DNA of 14,217 nt. It comes from an uncultured Ruminococcus sp. Its GTDB lineage: Bacteria; Bacillota; Clostridia; Oscillospirales; Ruminococcaceae. Of this stretch, positions 8,362 through 14,217 are shown piece after piece. Where the stretch lies: assembly GCA_900550695.1 (NCBI GenBank), contig URTF01000056.1:1-14217 (forward strand). The letters are read 5' to 3'. A program made the position numbers and the translations under genes. A model generated the notes under the pieces. It did not search any database. It saw only the letters and a program-made list of their open reading frames with translations, and had not been told where the DNA came from. How positions within the stretch are numbered: position 1 is the first letter of the stretch; the number at the start of each line of letters is the position of its first letter.

Positions 8362-8405
8362 AAAAATTGTTTAGGCAGAATTAAAGTGGAATTAACAAGA
8401 AATTT

Positions 8406-8413
8406 GGGAAGGA
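8406..8413 (+). promoter_or_regulatory. Ribosome binding site deciding the Na/Pi cotransporter start
   Basis: GGGAAGGA ends 8 bases before the ATG at 8422 but only 2 bases before the in-frame ATG at 8416. The normal spacing favours 8422. Confidence 0.6.
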
Positions 8414-8421
8414 AAATGAAA

Positions 8422-10218
8422 ATGTCTGTAATTGATATCGTGTCCATTTTCATCAAAGCGATAGGAAGTATCGCGCTCTTTATCTACGGTATGACAATTC
8501 TCGGAGGAAGATTGGAAAAGCTTTCCTCGGGAAGAATGGAAAAGGTACTTGAAAAGCTTTCAAACAACGTTTTCAAAAGCGTTATGCTCGGCGCACTCGT
8601 TACGGCAGCTGTTCAAAGCTCCGCAGCAACGACAGTTATCGTCGTCGGACTGGTAAACGCAGGTATCCTGCGCCTTTCGTCCGCTATCGGCGTTATAATG
8701 GGTGCTAATATCGGTACGACCATCACGGGTCAGATACTCCGGCTCGGTGACCTTGAAAATAATGATAACGTCGGTGCGGTGCTCAAGCTGCTTTCGCCGC
8801 CGACGCTTGCGCCGTTCATTGCGGCGGTCGGACTTATCATTTTTATGCTGTCAAAAAAGGAGAGCGTAAAAACGATAGGCGAGATACTTATCGGCGTGGG
8901 TATCCTTTTTACGGGAATGAATTCCCTCACGGACGCTGTAAGCCCGCTGTCGGAGCTTCAGGCATTCCGTGACCTGTTCGCAACGCTCAAAAATCCTATC
9001 CTCGGTATCATAGTCGGCGCAGTCGTTACGATACTCCTGCAAAGCTCGTCCGCATCGGTCGGAATTCTGCAGACTATCTCAACAACGGGCGTTCTGACAT
9101 TTTCGGCTGCTTTCCCGATAATAATGGGACAGAACATCGGTACCTGCGTAACTCCGATCATTTCCGCTGTCGGCGCAGGCAAGAATGCAAAGCGTGCAGC
9201 CGCAGTTCACCTTTATTTCAACATCATCGGTACAATTCTTTTCCTTGTTGTTGTTTATGCTCTCCAAGGTCTGATCGGTCTTCCGTTCTGGGATAAGTCG
9301 ATAGATATGGGCGGCATCGCAAATTTCCATACATTCTTCAACATTGTTGTTACCCTCTGCTTTATCCCGTTCACAAAGCTTCTTGAAAAGCTTGCTATGA
9401 TAACCATTCGTGAAAAAAAGACGGAGGACGGCACTCCCGTTTCCGAGTTCACCGCTCCTGCGCTTGAGGACAGACTTCTCGTTTCTCCCTCGCTCGCAGT
9501 TCAGCAGGCTTCAAATACCGCTCTTGCAATGGGCAATCTTGCGTTCTACAATTTTGAGAATATGAGGGGACTTTTCACGGGCAATTATGATGAAAAACTC
9601 ATCGCTTCGCTCAAAGACAACGAAGAAAACATCGACCGTATGGAGGACAGGCTCAACGCTTACCTCGTAAAGATAAACGAATGTGAGCTTACCGATTTCG
9701 AGAACCGCCGTGTTACCGAGCTTCTTCATTTAAGCTCCGAATTTGAACGTATCGGCGACTATACGATGAACCTTATCGAGGACGCAGAAAAGCTTCACGA
9801 AAATTCGGTGACTTTCTCACCCGAAGCTATCCGTGAGCTTGACGTTATCTCCCGTGCCTGCGAGGAGATCATCGGAATGGCAATTCGCTGCGTGGAGCTT
9901 AATGATGCTGCTCTTGCCGCAAAGGTCGAACCGCTCGAAGAAACCATCGATTACCTCAATGAAACGCTCAAAGCACGTCATATCGAGCGTCTTAAAGAGG
10001 GTAAGTGCGTTGTCGAAAGCGGCGTGAACTTCCTCGACCTGCTTATCAACCTTGAAAGAATTTCCGACCATTGTTCAAATATCGCAGTCTATGTTATCGG
10101 CTCGCAGAAGAACAATACCGTCATCAACCGTCACGAATTCATTCAGAATGCACACGCCGCAAAGGACGAAGCTTATGTTCACCTTGAAGAAGAGTTTATG
10201 ACAAAATATGCGATCTGA
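8422..10218 (+). CDS. Na+/phosphate cotransporter (NptA/YjbB family) with C-terminal PhoU-like domain
   Basis: A 598-residue membrane protein expected to bring phosphate in with sodium, or to export it as proposed for E. coli YjbB. The N-terminal ~325 residues contain two inverted Na/Pi repeats, each with the family signature: AVQSSAATTV at 64-73 and LLQSSSASVG at 206-215, each followed by a GxNIGT segment (GANIGTT at 94-100, GQNIGT at 236-241). Many hydrophobic helices lie between. From about 355 to 590 it is charged and helical with two PhoU-like three-helix bundles (LSSEFERIGDYTMNL, INLERISDHCSNIAVY), which would sit in the cytoplasm and probably regulate transport. Such fusions are common in Firmicutes. 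The gene is alone between its own promoter and a terminator, so it is monocistronic. The start could instead be the ATG at 8416. Confidence 0.93.
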   Translation: MSVIDIVSIFIKAIGSIALFIYGMTILGGRLEKLSSGRMEKVLEKLSNNVFKSVMLGALVTAAVQSSAATTVIVVGLVNAGILRLSSAIGVIMGANIGTTITGQILRLGDLENNDNVGAVLKLLSPPTLAPFIAAVGLIIFMLSKKESVKTIGEILIGVGILFTGMNSLTDAVSPLSELQAFRDLFATLKNPILGIIVGAVVTILLQSSSASVGILQTISTTGVLTFSAAFPIIMGQNIGTCVTPIISAVGAGKNAKRAAAVHLYFNIIGTILFLVVVYALQGLIGLPFWDKSIDMGGIANFHTFFNIVVTLCFIPFTKLLEKLAMITIREKKTEDGTPVSEFTAPALEDRLLVSPSLAVQQASNTALAMGNLAFYNFENMRGLFTGNYDEKLIASLKDNEENIDRMEDRLNAYLVKINECELTDFENRRVTELLHLSSEFERIGDYTMNLIEDAEKLHENSVTFSPEAIRELDVISRACEEIIGMAIRCVELNDAALAAKVEPLEETIDYLNETLKARHIERLKEGKCVVESGVNFLDLLINLERISDHCSNIAVYVIGSQKNNTVINRHEFIQNAHAAKDEAYVHLEEEFMTKYAI

Positions 10219-10221
10219 CAC

Positions 10222-10257
10222 TTCGGCTGTTTCGGAAAAGGAACAGCCGAATTTTTT
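10222..10257 (+). terminator. Intrinsic terminator of the Na/Pi cotransporter gene
   Basis: A perfect 10-bp stem (TTCGGCTGTT at 10222-10231 with AACAGCCGAA at 10242-10251) and a 10-base loop are followed directly by TTTTTT. It begins three bases after the stop codon and separates this gene from the lepA promoter. Confidence 0.92.
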
Positions 10258-10259
10258 CC

Positions 10260-10288
10260 TTTACAAACGGGAAAAAATATGCTATAAT
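10260..10288 (+). promoter_or_regulatory. Sigma-A promoter of lepA
   Basis: TTTACA (10260-10265), a 17-base spacer, and perfect TATAAT (10283-10288), also with TGn just before the -10. Transcription would start near 10295, a leader of only about 18 bases that just covers the Shine-Dalgarno site. Confidence 0.88.
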
Positions 10289-10297
10289 CAGTTGAAG

Positions 10298-10305
10298 AAA
10301 AGGAG
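10298..10305 (+). promoter_or_regulatory. Strong ribosome binding site fixing the lepA GTG start
   Basis: AAAAGGAG ends seven bases before the GTG at 10313. The frame is open further upstream, but that part lies before the predicted transcription start and across the terminator, so it cannot be coding. Confidence 0.85.
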
Positions 10306-10312
10306 TGTTTTT

Positions 10313-12124
10313 GTGTCATATAATCAGGATAATATAAGAAACTTTTGCATTATTGCTCATATAGATCACGGCAAATCAACGCTTGCCGACAGGATTCTGG
10401 AGCTTACTTCCTCCGTTGCGAAGCGAGATATGGAAGAGCAGCTCCTCGATAATATGGATATCGAACGTGAGAGAGGTATCACTATCAAGGCTCGTGCCGT
10501 CCGCCTTAACTATACCGCAAAGGACGGTAAGGAGTATGTTTTCAATCTTATCGATACTCCGGGTCACGTTGACTTCAACTATGAAGTCTCCCGTTCGCTC
10601 GTTGCCTGCGAGGGTGCTATCCTTATCGTCGATGCATCGCAGGGAATTGAAGCGCAGACCCTTGCAAATACCTATCTTGCAATAGAAAACGACCTTGAAG
10701 TTATGCCCGTTATCAATAAGATAGACCTGCCCTCGGCTGAACCCGAACGTGTTGCGGAGGAGGTTGAGAACGTTATCGGCATACCTGCAATGGACGCTCC
10801 GAGAATTTCCGCAAAAATGGGTACGAACGTTGAGGAAGTTCTCGAACGTGTCGTTACGGATATCCCTGCACCGAAAGGCGATATAAATGCACCGCTCAAA
10901 GCGCTTATCTTCGACTGTTACTACGACAGCTACAAGGGCGTTATAATCTACGTCAGAGTTATCGACGGCGAGGTAAAGATCGGTCAGAGAATTCGCCTTA
11001 TGGCTACAGGCGCAGAGTTCGATGTTGTCGAAACAGGCTATATGGGCGCTGTAGATCACGTTAATTCGGGTACGCTCAAAGCAGGCGAAGTCGGCTATAT
11101 CACAGCTTCAATAAAATCTATCGGCGATACAAAGGTCGGCGACACCGTTACCGATGCAGAAAACCCCTGCGGCAGCGCACTTCCCGGCTATCGTGAAGTA
11201 AACCCGATGGTGTTCAGCGGTATCTATCCTGCCGACGGTGCAAAGTACGGCGATCTCCGTGACGCACTTGAAAAGCTCCAGCTCAATGATGCATCACTCT
11301 CGTTCCAGCCCGAAACCTCCGTTGCTCTCGGCTTCGGCTTCCGATGCGGCTTCCTCGGACTTCTCCACATGGAGATAATTCAGGAACGCCTTGAACGTGA
11401 GTATAACCTCGACCTTATCACGACCGCACCCTCGGTCATCTATAAAGTAAACCTCACGAGCGGCGAAACGGTCTATATCGATAACCCTACGAATTACCCA
11501 GACCCTGCAAATATCCGGTCGGCGGAAGAGCCTATGGTAAAGGCTTCTATCCTTGCGCCGTCCGATTATGTCGGAAATATTATGGAGCTTTGTCAGGAGC
11601 GGCGAGGTGTGTTCAAGGATATGAAATACCTCGATGCGACAAGAGTTGAGCTTCACTATGAGCTTCCGCTCAATGAAATAATCTATGACTTCTTCGATGC
11701 GCTCAAATCACGCACAAAGGGTTATGCTTCGTTCGATTATGAAATGCTCGGATATGTTCCGTCGAAGCTCGTCAAGCTTGATATTATGCTCAACGGCGAT
11801 GTCGTCGATGCACTTTCGTTTATCGTTCATGCGGATAATGCATATAAACGTGCGAGAAAGATTGCAGAGCGGCTTAAAGACAATATCCCCCGTCAGCTTT
11901 TTGAGATCCCTATCCAGGCGGCTGTCGGAGGAAAGGTCATCGCAAGAGAAACCGTCAAGGCTATGCGCAAGGACGTCCTTGCAAAGTGCTACGGCGGCGA
12001 TATCACACGAAAGAAAAAGCTGCTTGAAAAGCAGAAAGAGGGTAAAAAGCGTATGCGCCAGCTCGGTACTGTCGAAGTTCCGCAGGAGGCGTTTATGGCT
12101 GTACTCAAAATGGACGATGAATAA
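10313..12124 (+). CDS. lepA: Elongation factor 4 (LepA) GTPase
   Basis: A 603-residue ribosome-associated translational GTPase, the usual LepA length. It is thought to act on stalled or back-translocated ribosomes or in 30S assembly. Seen in order: P-loop AHIDHGKST at 15-23, RERGITIKA (switch I/G2), DTPGHVDF (G3), NKIDLPSA (G4), then the EF-G-like domains and the LepA-specific C-terminal domain with FEIPIQAAVGGKVIARETV and GGDITRKKKLLEKQKEGKKR. No key motif is missing. The start is a GTG, supported by AAAAGGAG and by the promoter position. In many Firmicutes lepA is followed closely by hemW, as here, but the pair is separated by 196 bp holding a palindromic element and a terminator-like hairpin, so co-transcription is not assured. 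Confidence 0.98.
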   Translation: MSYNQDNIRNFCIIAHIDHGKSTLADRILELTSSVAKRDMEEQLLDNMDIERERGITIKARAVRLNYTAKDGKEYVFNLIDTPGHVDFNYEVSRSLVACEGAILIVDASQGIEAQTLANTYLAIENDLEVMPVINKIDLPSAEPERVAEEVENVIGIPAMDAPRISAKMGTNVEEVLERVVTDIPAPKGDINAPLKALIFDCYYDSYKGVIIYVRVIDGEVKIGQRIRLMATGAEFDVVETGYMGAVDHVNSGTLKAGEVGYITASIKSIGDTKVGDTVTDAENPCGSALPGYREVNPMVFSGIYPADGAKYGDLRDALEKLQLNDASLSFQPETSVALGFGFRCGFLGLLHMEIIQERLEREYNLDLITTAPSVIYKVNLTSGETVYIDNPTNYPDPANIRSAEEPMVKASILAPSDYVGNIMELCQERRGVFKDMKYLDATRVELHYELPLNEIIYDFFDALKSRTKGYASFDYEMLGYVPSKLVKLDIMLNGDVVDALSFIVHADNAYKRARKIAERLKDNIPRQLFEIPIQAAVGGKVIARETVKAMRKDVLAKCYGGDITRKKKLLEKQKEGKKRMRQLGTVEVPQEAFMAVLKMDDE

Positions 12125-12128
12125 TATA

Positions 12129-12160
12129 CTGATTTTTTTACAAATCTATAGAAAAATCAG
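12129..12160. other. AT-rich hairpin just after lepA
   Basis: CTGATTTTT (12129-12137) and AAAAATCAG (12152-12160) form a 9-bp stem around a 14-base loop, five bases after the lepA stop. It has no T-run after it on the plus strand, so it is not a standard terminator. The right half shares AAATCAGAA with sequence that can instead pair with TTCTGATTT at 12210-12218 inside the next element. Confidence 0.45.
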
Positions 12161-12165
12161 AAGTT

Positions 12166-12273
12166 ATACTTAACACCAATTAAAAACTATACAAAAAATC
12201 AAGCAAAAATTCTGATTTATGATTTTTGCGCCGATTTTTTGTCTATAGTTTTATTGGTGTTTAGTATTAGTAT
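12166..12273. repeat. Palindromic element copy 1 (MITE-like or RNA hairpin), between lepA and hemW
   Basis: About 108 bp that fold back on themselves. Paired blocks are ATACT (12166-12170) with AGTAT (12263-12267), AACACCAAT (12172-12180) with ATTGGTGTT (12253-12261), AAAACTATA (12183-12191) with TATAGTTTT (12244-12252), CAAAAAATC (12192-12200) with GATTTTTTG (12233-12241), and GCAAAAAT (12203-12210) with ATTTTTGC (12222-12229), around an 11-base loop. The right end, 12250-12273, is identical over 24 bases to the right end of a second element at 13485-13508. No protein is coded. Size, terminal inverted repeats and intergenic site fit a miniature inverted-repeat element or a dispersed palindrome family. 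I found no clear target duplication. Confidence 0.75.
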
Positions 12274-12279
12274 GTTTTG

Positions 12280-12309
12280 GGGCGGCTCTCGGGTCGCCCT
12301 GTTGTTTTT
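12280..12309 (+). terminator. Terminator-like hairpin in the hemW leader (terminator or attenuator)
   Basis: GGGCGGC (12280-12286) pairs with GTCGCCC (12293-12299) with one G-T wobble and loop TCTCGG, followed by TGTTGTTTTT. The hemW Shine-Dalgarno GGAG (12310-12313) begins right after the T-run, seven bases before the ATG. It may end lepA transcripts or control read-through into hemW. I see no strong hemW promoter after it. Confidence 0.55.
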
Positions 12310-12320
12310 GGAGAAATAAA

Positions 12321-13385
12321 ATGTACAGAGGACTTTATATCCATGTTCCGTTCTGCATAAGAAAATGCCCGTACTGCGACTTCTATTCGGTCACACAAAC
12401 AAGCCTTGCGGACGATTATACTGCGGCAGTCGTGCGGAATATAAAAGCACAAAACATCAGTGCCGATACTGTCTATTTCGGCGGAGGAACGCCATCGCTT
12501 CTGACAGCGGAACAGATAAGCACGATGCTCTCAGCCGTTTCGGATATCGCACCGAACGCCGAGATAACAATGGAGTGCAACCCGAATTCCGTCAGCGAAA
12601 AATACCTCTCGGAAATTTTAGAGGCAGGCGTGAACAGAATATCTTTCGGCGTCCAGTCGCTTTCCGATAAGGAACTGACCGCTCTTGGCAGGCTTCACAA
12701 CTCGGAAACCGCCGTAAAAGCTATAAAATCCGCCTATAAAGCAGGTTTCCGAAACATTTCCGCCGACCTTATGCTCGCAACGGCATATCAGACCCCCGAA
12801 ACACTTTCCGAAACGCTTGAAAAGCTTTGTACACTTCCGCTGACCCACGTTTCGGCGTATATGTTAAAGATAGAAGAGGGAACACCCTACGGCAGAAGTG
12901 ACACGATACGAACTATTATCCCCGATGAGGACGAAACCGCCGATATGTATCTCGAAGCCGTGCAAAAGCTTGAAGAAAACGGCTTTGCACAATATGAGAT
13001 ATCCAACTTCGCACATAAAGGCTATGAATCCCGTCACAACCTCAAATATTGGCGGTGCGAGGAATATTTCGGCATAGGTCCGTCCGCACATTCATATATT
13101 GACGGCGTAAGGAAAGCCTGTCCTCCGTCCGTGGAGGATTTCATCGAAAGCGAATTGCAGACCGAGACCGTCACCGAGAAAAACGGCGGCGAATCGGACG
13201 AGAAAATAATGCTGCGACTCCGCTTAACACAAGAGGGGGTACCGCTTTCTGCACTTGCGCAGGACAAGCTCCCCATTGTTGAGCAGCTGAAAAAACACGG
13301 TCTGCTCCGACAGAACGGCGAGCGGATAATGCTTACTCCGAGCGGCTGCCTTGTTTCAAACGGGATAATCTGCGAGTTGACATAA
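12321..13385 (+). CDS. hemW: HemW, HemN-family radical SAM heme chaperone
   Basis: A 354-residue radical SAM protein of the HemW type, long annotated as oxygen-independent coproporphyrinogen oxidase but known in other bacteria to bind heme and deliver it to targets. Seen: GLYIHVPFCIRKCPYCDF with cluster cysteines C12, C16 and C19 and no fourth HemN cysteine, YFGGGTPSLL, TMECNPNSV, RISFGVQS, and the HemW-specific HNxxYW motif (HNLKYW, H239 onward) followed by GIGPSAHSY. The C-terminal winged-helix-like part ends LTPSGCLVSNGIICELT, close to the family end, so it is complete although slightly shorter than E. coli HemW. The ATG has TTTGGAG seven bases upstream. The TAA stop at 13383-13385 lies within the left tip of a palindromic element. 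Position after lepA is conserved in Firmicutes. Confidence 0.94.
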   Translation: MYRGLYIHVPFCIRKCPYCDFYSVTQTSLADDYTAAVVRNIKAQNISADTVYFGGGTPSLLTAEQISTMLSAVSDIAPNAEITMECNPNSVSEKYLSEILEAGVNRISFGVQSLSDKELTALGRLHNSETAVKAIKSAYKAGFRNISADLMLATAYQTPETLSETLEKLCTLPLTHVSAYMLKIEEGTPYGRSDTIRTIIPDEDETADMYLEAVQKLEENGFAQYEISNFAHKGYESRHNLKYWRCEEYFGIGPSAHSYIDGVRKACPPSVEDFIESELQTETVTEKNGGESDEKIMLRLRLTQEGVPLSALAQDKLPIVEQLKKHGLLRQNGERIMLTPSGCLVSNGIICELT

Positions 13386-13508
13386 TAATGCTAAACACCA
13401 TCTGCGCCGAAATCCAATATAAACCTGTTTTCAACATCAAGCTGTTTTCAACAGCTACAAGATTGTCGGCTTGATTTTTCTGTATTTATTGGTGTTTAGT
13501 ATTAGTAT
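13382..13508. repeat. Palindromic element copy 2, overlapping the hemW stop codon
   Basis: About 127 bp bounded by ATAATAATGCTAAACACCA (13382-13400) and the inverted TGGTGTTTAGTATTAGTAT (13490-13508), which match at 17 of 19 positions. The right 24 bases (13485-13508) are identical to those of copy 1. Both copies also share TGCGCCGA and AAAAATCAAGC blocks in one orientation or the other. The centre holds AGCTGTT (13440-13446) with AACAGCT (13450-13456) around TTC, and a competing pair ATCAAGC (13436-13442) with GCTTGAT (13469-13475). There is no coding capacity. Confidence 0.75.
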
Positions 13509-13543
13509 AAAAGCTGAACGATGTAGTTTCGTTCAGCTTTTTT
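13509..13543 (+). terminator. Intrinsic terminator after hemW
   Basis: A perfect 13-bp stem (AAAAGCTGAACGA at 13509-13521 with TCGTTCAGCTTTT at 13529-13541), a seven-base loop and a TTTTTT run at 13538-13543 that partly overlaps the stem. It begins directly after the palindromic element and should end hemW transcripts. The A-run on its left may let it work on the other strand too. Confidence 0.88.
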
Positions 13544-13552
13544 CGTATAAAT

Positions 13553-13586
13553 AAAAAACGGACAGACTGAAAAGTCTATCCGTTTT
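13553..13586 (-). terminator. Intrinsic terminator of the tRNA-Ser transcript
   Basis: Read on the minus strand, AAAACGGA (13579-13586) pairs with TCCGTTTT (13555-13562). Inside it, AGACT and AGTCT pair (13573-13577 with 13564-13568) across a single C-A mismatch and a four-base loop, and the stem runs into TTTTTT. The first stem base is the last A of the CCA end of the upstream tRNA. Confidence 0.85.
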
Positions 13587-13675
13587 GGCGCGGAACAAGG
13601 GATTTGAACCCTCGCGCCGGTTTCCCGACCTACTCCCTTAGCAGGGGAGCCCCTTAACCACTTGGGTAATTCCGC
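13586..13675 (-). tRNA. tRNA-Ser, anticodon GCT
   Basis: A 90-base class II tRNA with encoded CCA. The acceptor stem is GCGGAAT with GTTCCGC, discriminator G. The anticodon arm is CTCCC-CTGCTAA-GGGAG, with anticodon GCT at 13640-13642, reading AGC/AGU serine codons. The long variable arm GTAGGTCGGGAAACCGGCGC and the T-loop TTCAAAT are typical of tRNA-Ser. It lies 11 bases after the tRNA-Ser(TGA) on the same transcript. Confidence 0.96.
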
Positions 13676-13686
13676 AGGTTATTTAA

Positions 13687-13775
<89 letters not shown>

Positions 13776-13801
13776 GCATCTGCTGTACTAACAGCTTATT
13801 T

Positions 13802-13830
13802 ATTATACAATAAAACCGTTCCTTTGTCAA
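13802..13830 (-). promoter_or_regulatory. Consensus sigma-A promoter of the tRNA-Ser pair
   Basis: On the minus strand, TTGACA (13825-13830), exactly 17 bases, then TATAAT (13802-13807): both hexamers are perfect consensus. This strength suits a stable RNA operon. The start would be near 13795. Confidence 0.95.
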
Positions 13831-13859
13831 GGGATATTGTCTCAAAAAATAGATTTTAC

Positions 13860-13878
13860 ATATTATTCACAATAATAT
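13860..13878. other. AT-rich dyad between divergent tRNA and yjbQ promoters
   Basis: ATATTATT (13860-13867), CAC, AATAATAT (13871-13878): a perfect 8-bp inverted repeat about 26 bases upstream of the yjbQ -35. It could be an operator or chance in AT-rich DNA. Confidence 0.3.
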
Positions 13879-13903
13879 CTTTCGGACAGAATGTGCACAC
13901 GGC

Positions 13904-13932
13904 TTGCATTCTTCGGGAAAATCTATTATAAT
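13904..13932 (+). promoter_or_regulatory. Sigma-A promoter of the yjbQ-like gene
   Basis: TTGCAT (13904-13909), a 17-base spacer and perfect TATAAT (13927-13932). Transcription would start near 13939, giving a 44-base leader that contains a small CTGCA/TGCAG hairpin (13952-13967) just before the Shine-Dalgarno site. Confidence 0.82.
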
Positions 13933-13982
13933 AGTATCAAACAGCCCTGCGCTGCATCTTTTTGCAGAAAGGAAGATTTGCT

Positions 13983-14217
13983 ATGTTATACGCGTATACG
14001 CTGGAAACTCCAAGCGAAGATTTTTGCCCCATCACACCCCAGGTACAGGGTGCCGTAGCCGAAAGCGGCGTGACAGACGGCATCTGCGTGGTATATTGCC
14101 CCCACACCACCGCCGGCATTACCATTAACGAAAATGCCGACCCGGATGTCGTAACCGATTTGCTTCTGGCCTACCGGGAAGCGTTCCCGGATCGTCCCCA
14201 GTTCCGGCACATGGAGG
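13983..14217 (+). CDS. YjbQ family protein (UPF0047, secondary thiamine-phosphate synthase annotation), 3' end outside window
   Basis: Seventy-eight codons are visible before the window ends. The translation begins MLYAYTLETPSEDFCPITPQ and includes DGICVVYCPHTTAGITINEN and ADPDVVTDLL, the hallmark segments of the YjbQ/UPF0047 fold. CPHTTAG carries the conserved histidine and threonines of the likely active site, and the family is about 130-140 residues long, so roughly the N-terminal half is seen. Some members show weak thiamine-phosphate synthase activity in E. coli; the true role is not settled. AAAGGAAG lies seven bases before the ATG, and a good promoter precedes it. Codon choice (CCC, ACC, CGG, GCC) looks more C- and G-rich than in the neighbouring genes. 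Confidence 0.9.
   Translation, partial: MLYAYTLETPSEDFCPITPQVQGAVAESGVTDGICVVYCPHTTAGITINENADPDVVTDLLLAYREAFPDRPQFRHME

Noticed and set aside
8350..8421. Upstream extension of the Na/Pi cotransporter from a TTG
   Set aside because: The extra residues overlap the -10 element and have no suitable ribosome binding site.
10208..10312. Upstream extension of lepA
   Set aside because: It would cross the terminator of the preceding gene and the lepA promoter; the GTG at 10313 has a strong ribosome binding site.
12166..13508. Composite transposon carrying hemW as cargo
   Set aside because: lepA-hemW is an ancestral gene order, hemW has ordinary codon use, and no transposase is present, so hemW is more likely native with elements inserted on each side.
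12125..13550. CRISPR array or riboswitch
   Set aside because: There are only two element copies with dissimilar interiors, no regular spacers, and no known riboswitch core that I recognise.

Overview
The window looks like chromosomal DNA of a low-to-mid GC Clostridia (Firmicutes). A gut Ruminococcaceae/Oscillospiraceae-type organism is my best guess, from codon use, Gram-positive style ribosome binding sites, consensus sigma-A promoters and gene order (recJ-rel-MBL hydrolase-hemZ; lepA-hemW). The genus is inference. Nearly all of it is housekeeping DNA. The less ordinary material lies in the gaps around hemW.

Left two thirds, minus strand (1-8202): a compact operon reads right to left from one good promoter (TTGATT-17-TATAAT, 8174-8202). 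Its order is recJ (single-strand DNA exonuclease), rel (bifunctional (p)ppGpp synthetase/hydrolase), an MBL-fold hydrolase, hemZ (HemN-like radical SAM protein), a small coiled-coil/zinc-ribbon protein of unknown function, and rlmD (23S rRNA m5U methyltransferase, running off the left edge). The internal junctions are a 17-bp overlap or gaps of 2 to 24 bp, so the genes are probably co-transcribed.

Divergent from this (8353-10257) is a monocistronic Na+/phosphate cotransporter fused to a PhoU-like domain, with an extended -10 promoter and its own intrinsic terminator. Next comes lepA (elongation factor 4), with a near-consensus promoter and a GTG start fixed by its Shine-Dalgarno site. hemW (heme chaperone of the HemN family) follows. 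lepA-hemW is an old Firmicutes neighbourhood, but here the genes are separated by about 200 bp that hold a roughly 108-bp imperfect palindrome. A related palindrome begins inside the hemW stop codon. The right arms of the two palindromes share 24 identical bases, and each is followed within a few bases by a terminator-like hairpin. This MITE-like or RNA-hairpin pair is the most unusual feature of the window.

Right end: two tRNA-Ser genes (anticodons TGA and GCT) lie on the minus strand with a perfect TTGACA-17-TATAAT promoter and an intrinsic terminator. Divergent from them is the start of a YjbQ-family gene, cut by the right edge, whose codon choice looks richer in C and G than that of its neighbours. 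I saw no CRISPR array, phage gene, transposase or biosynthetic cluster.
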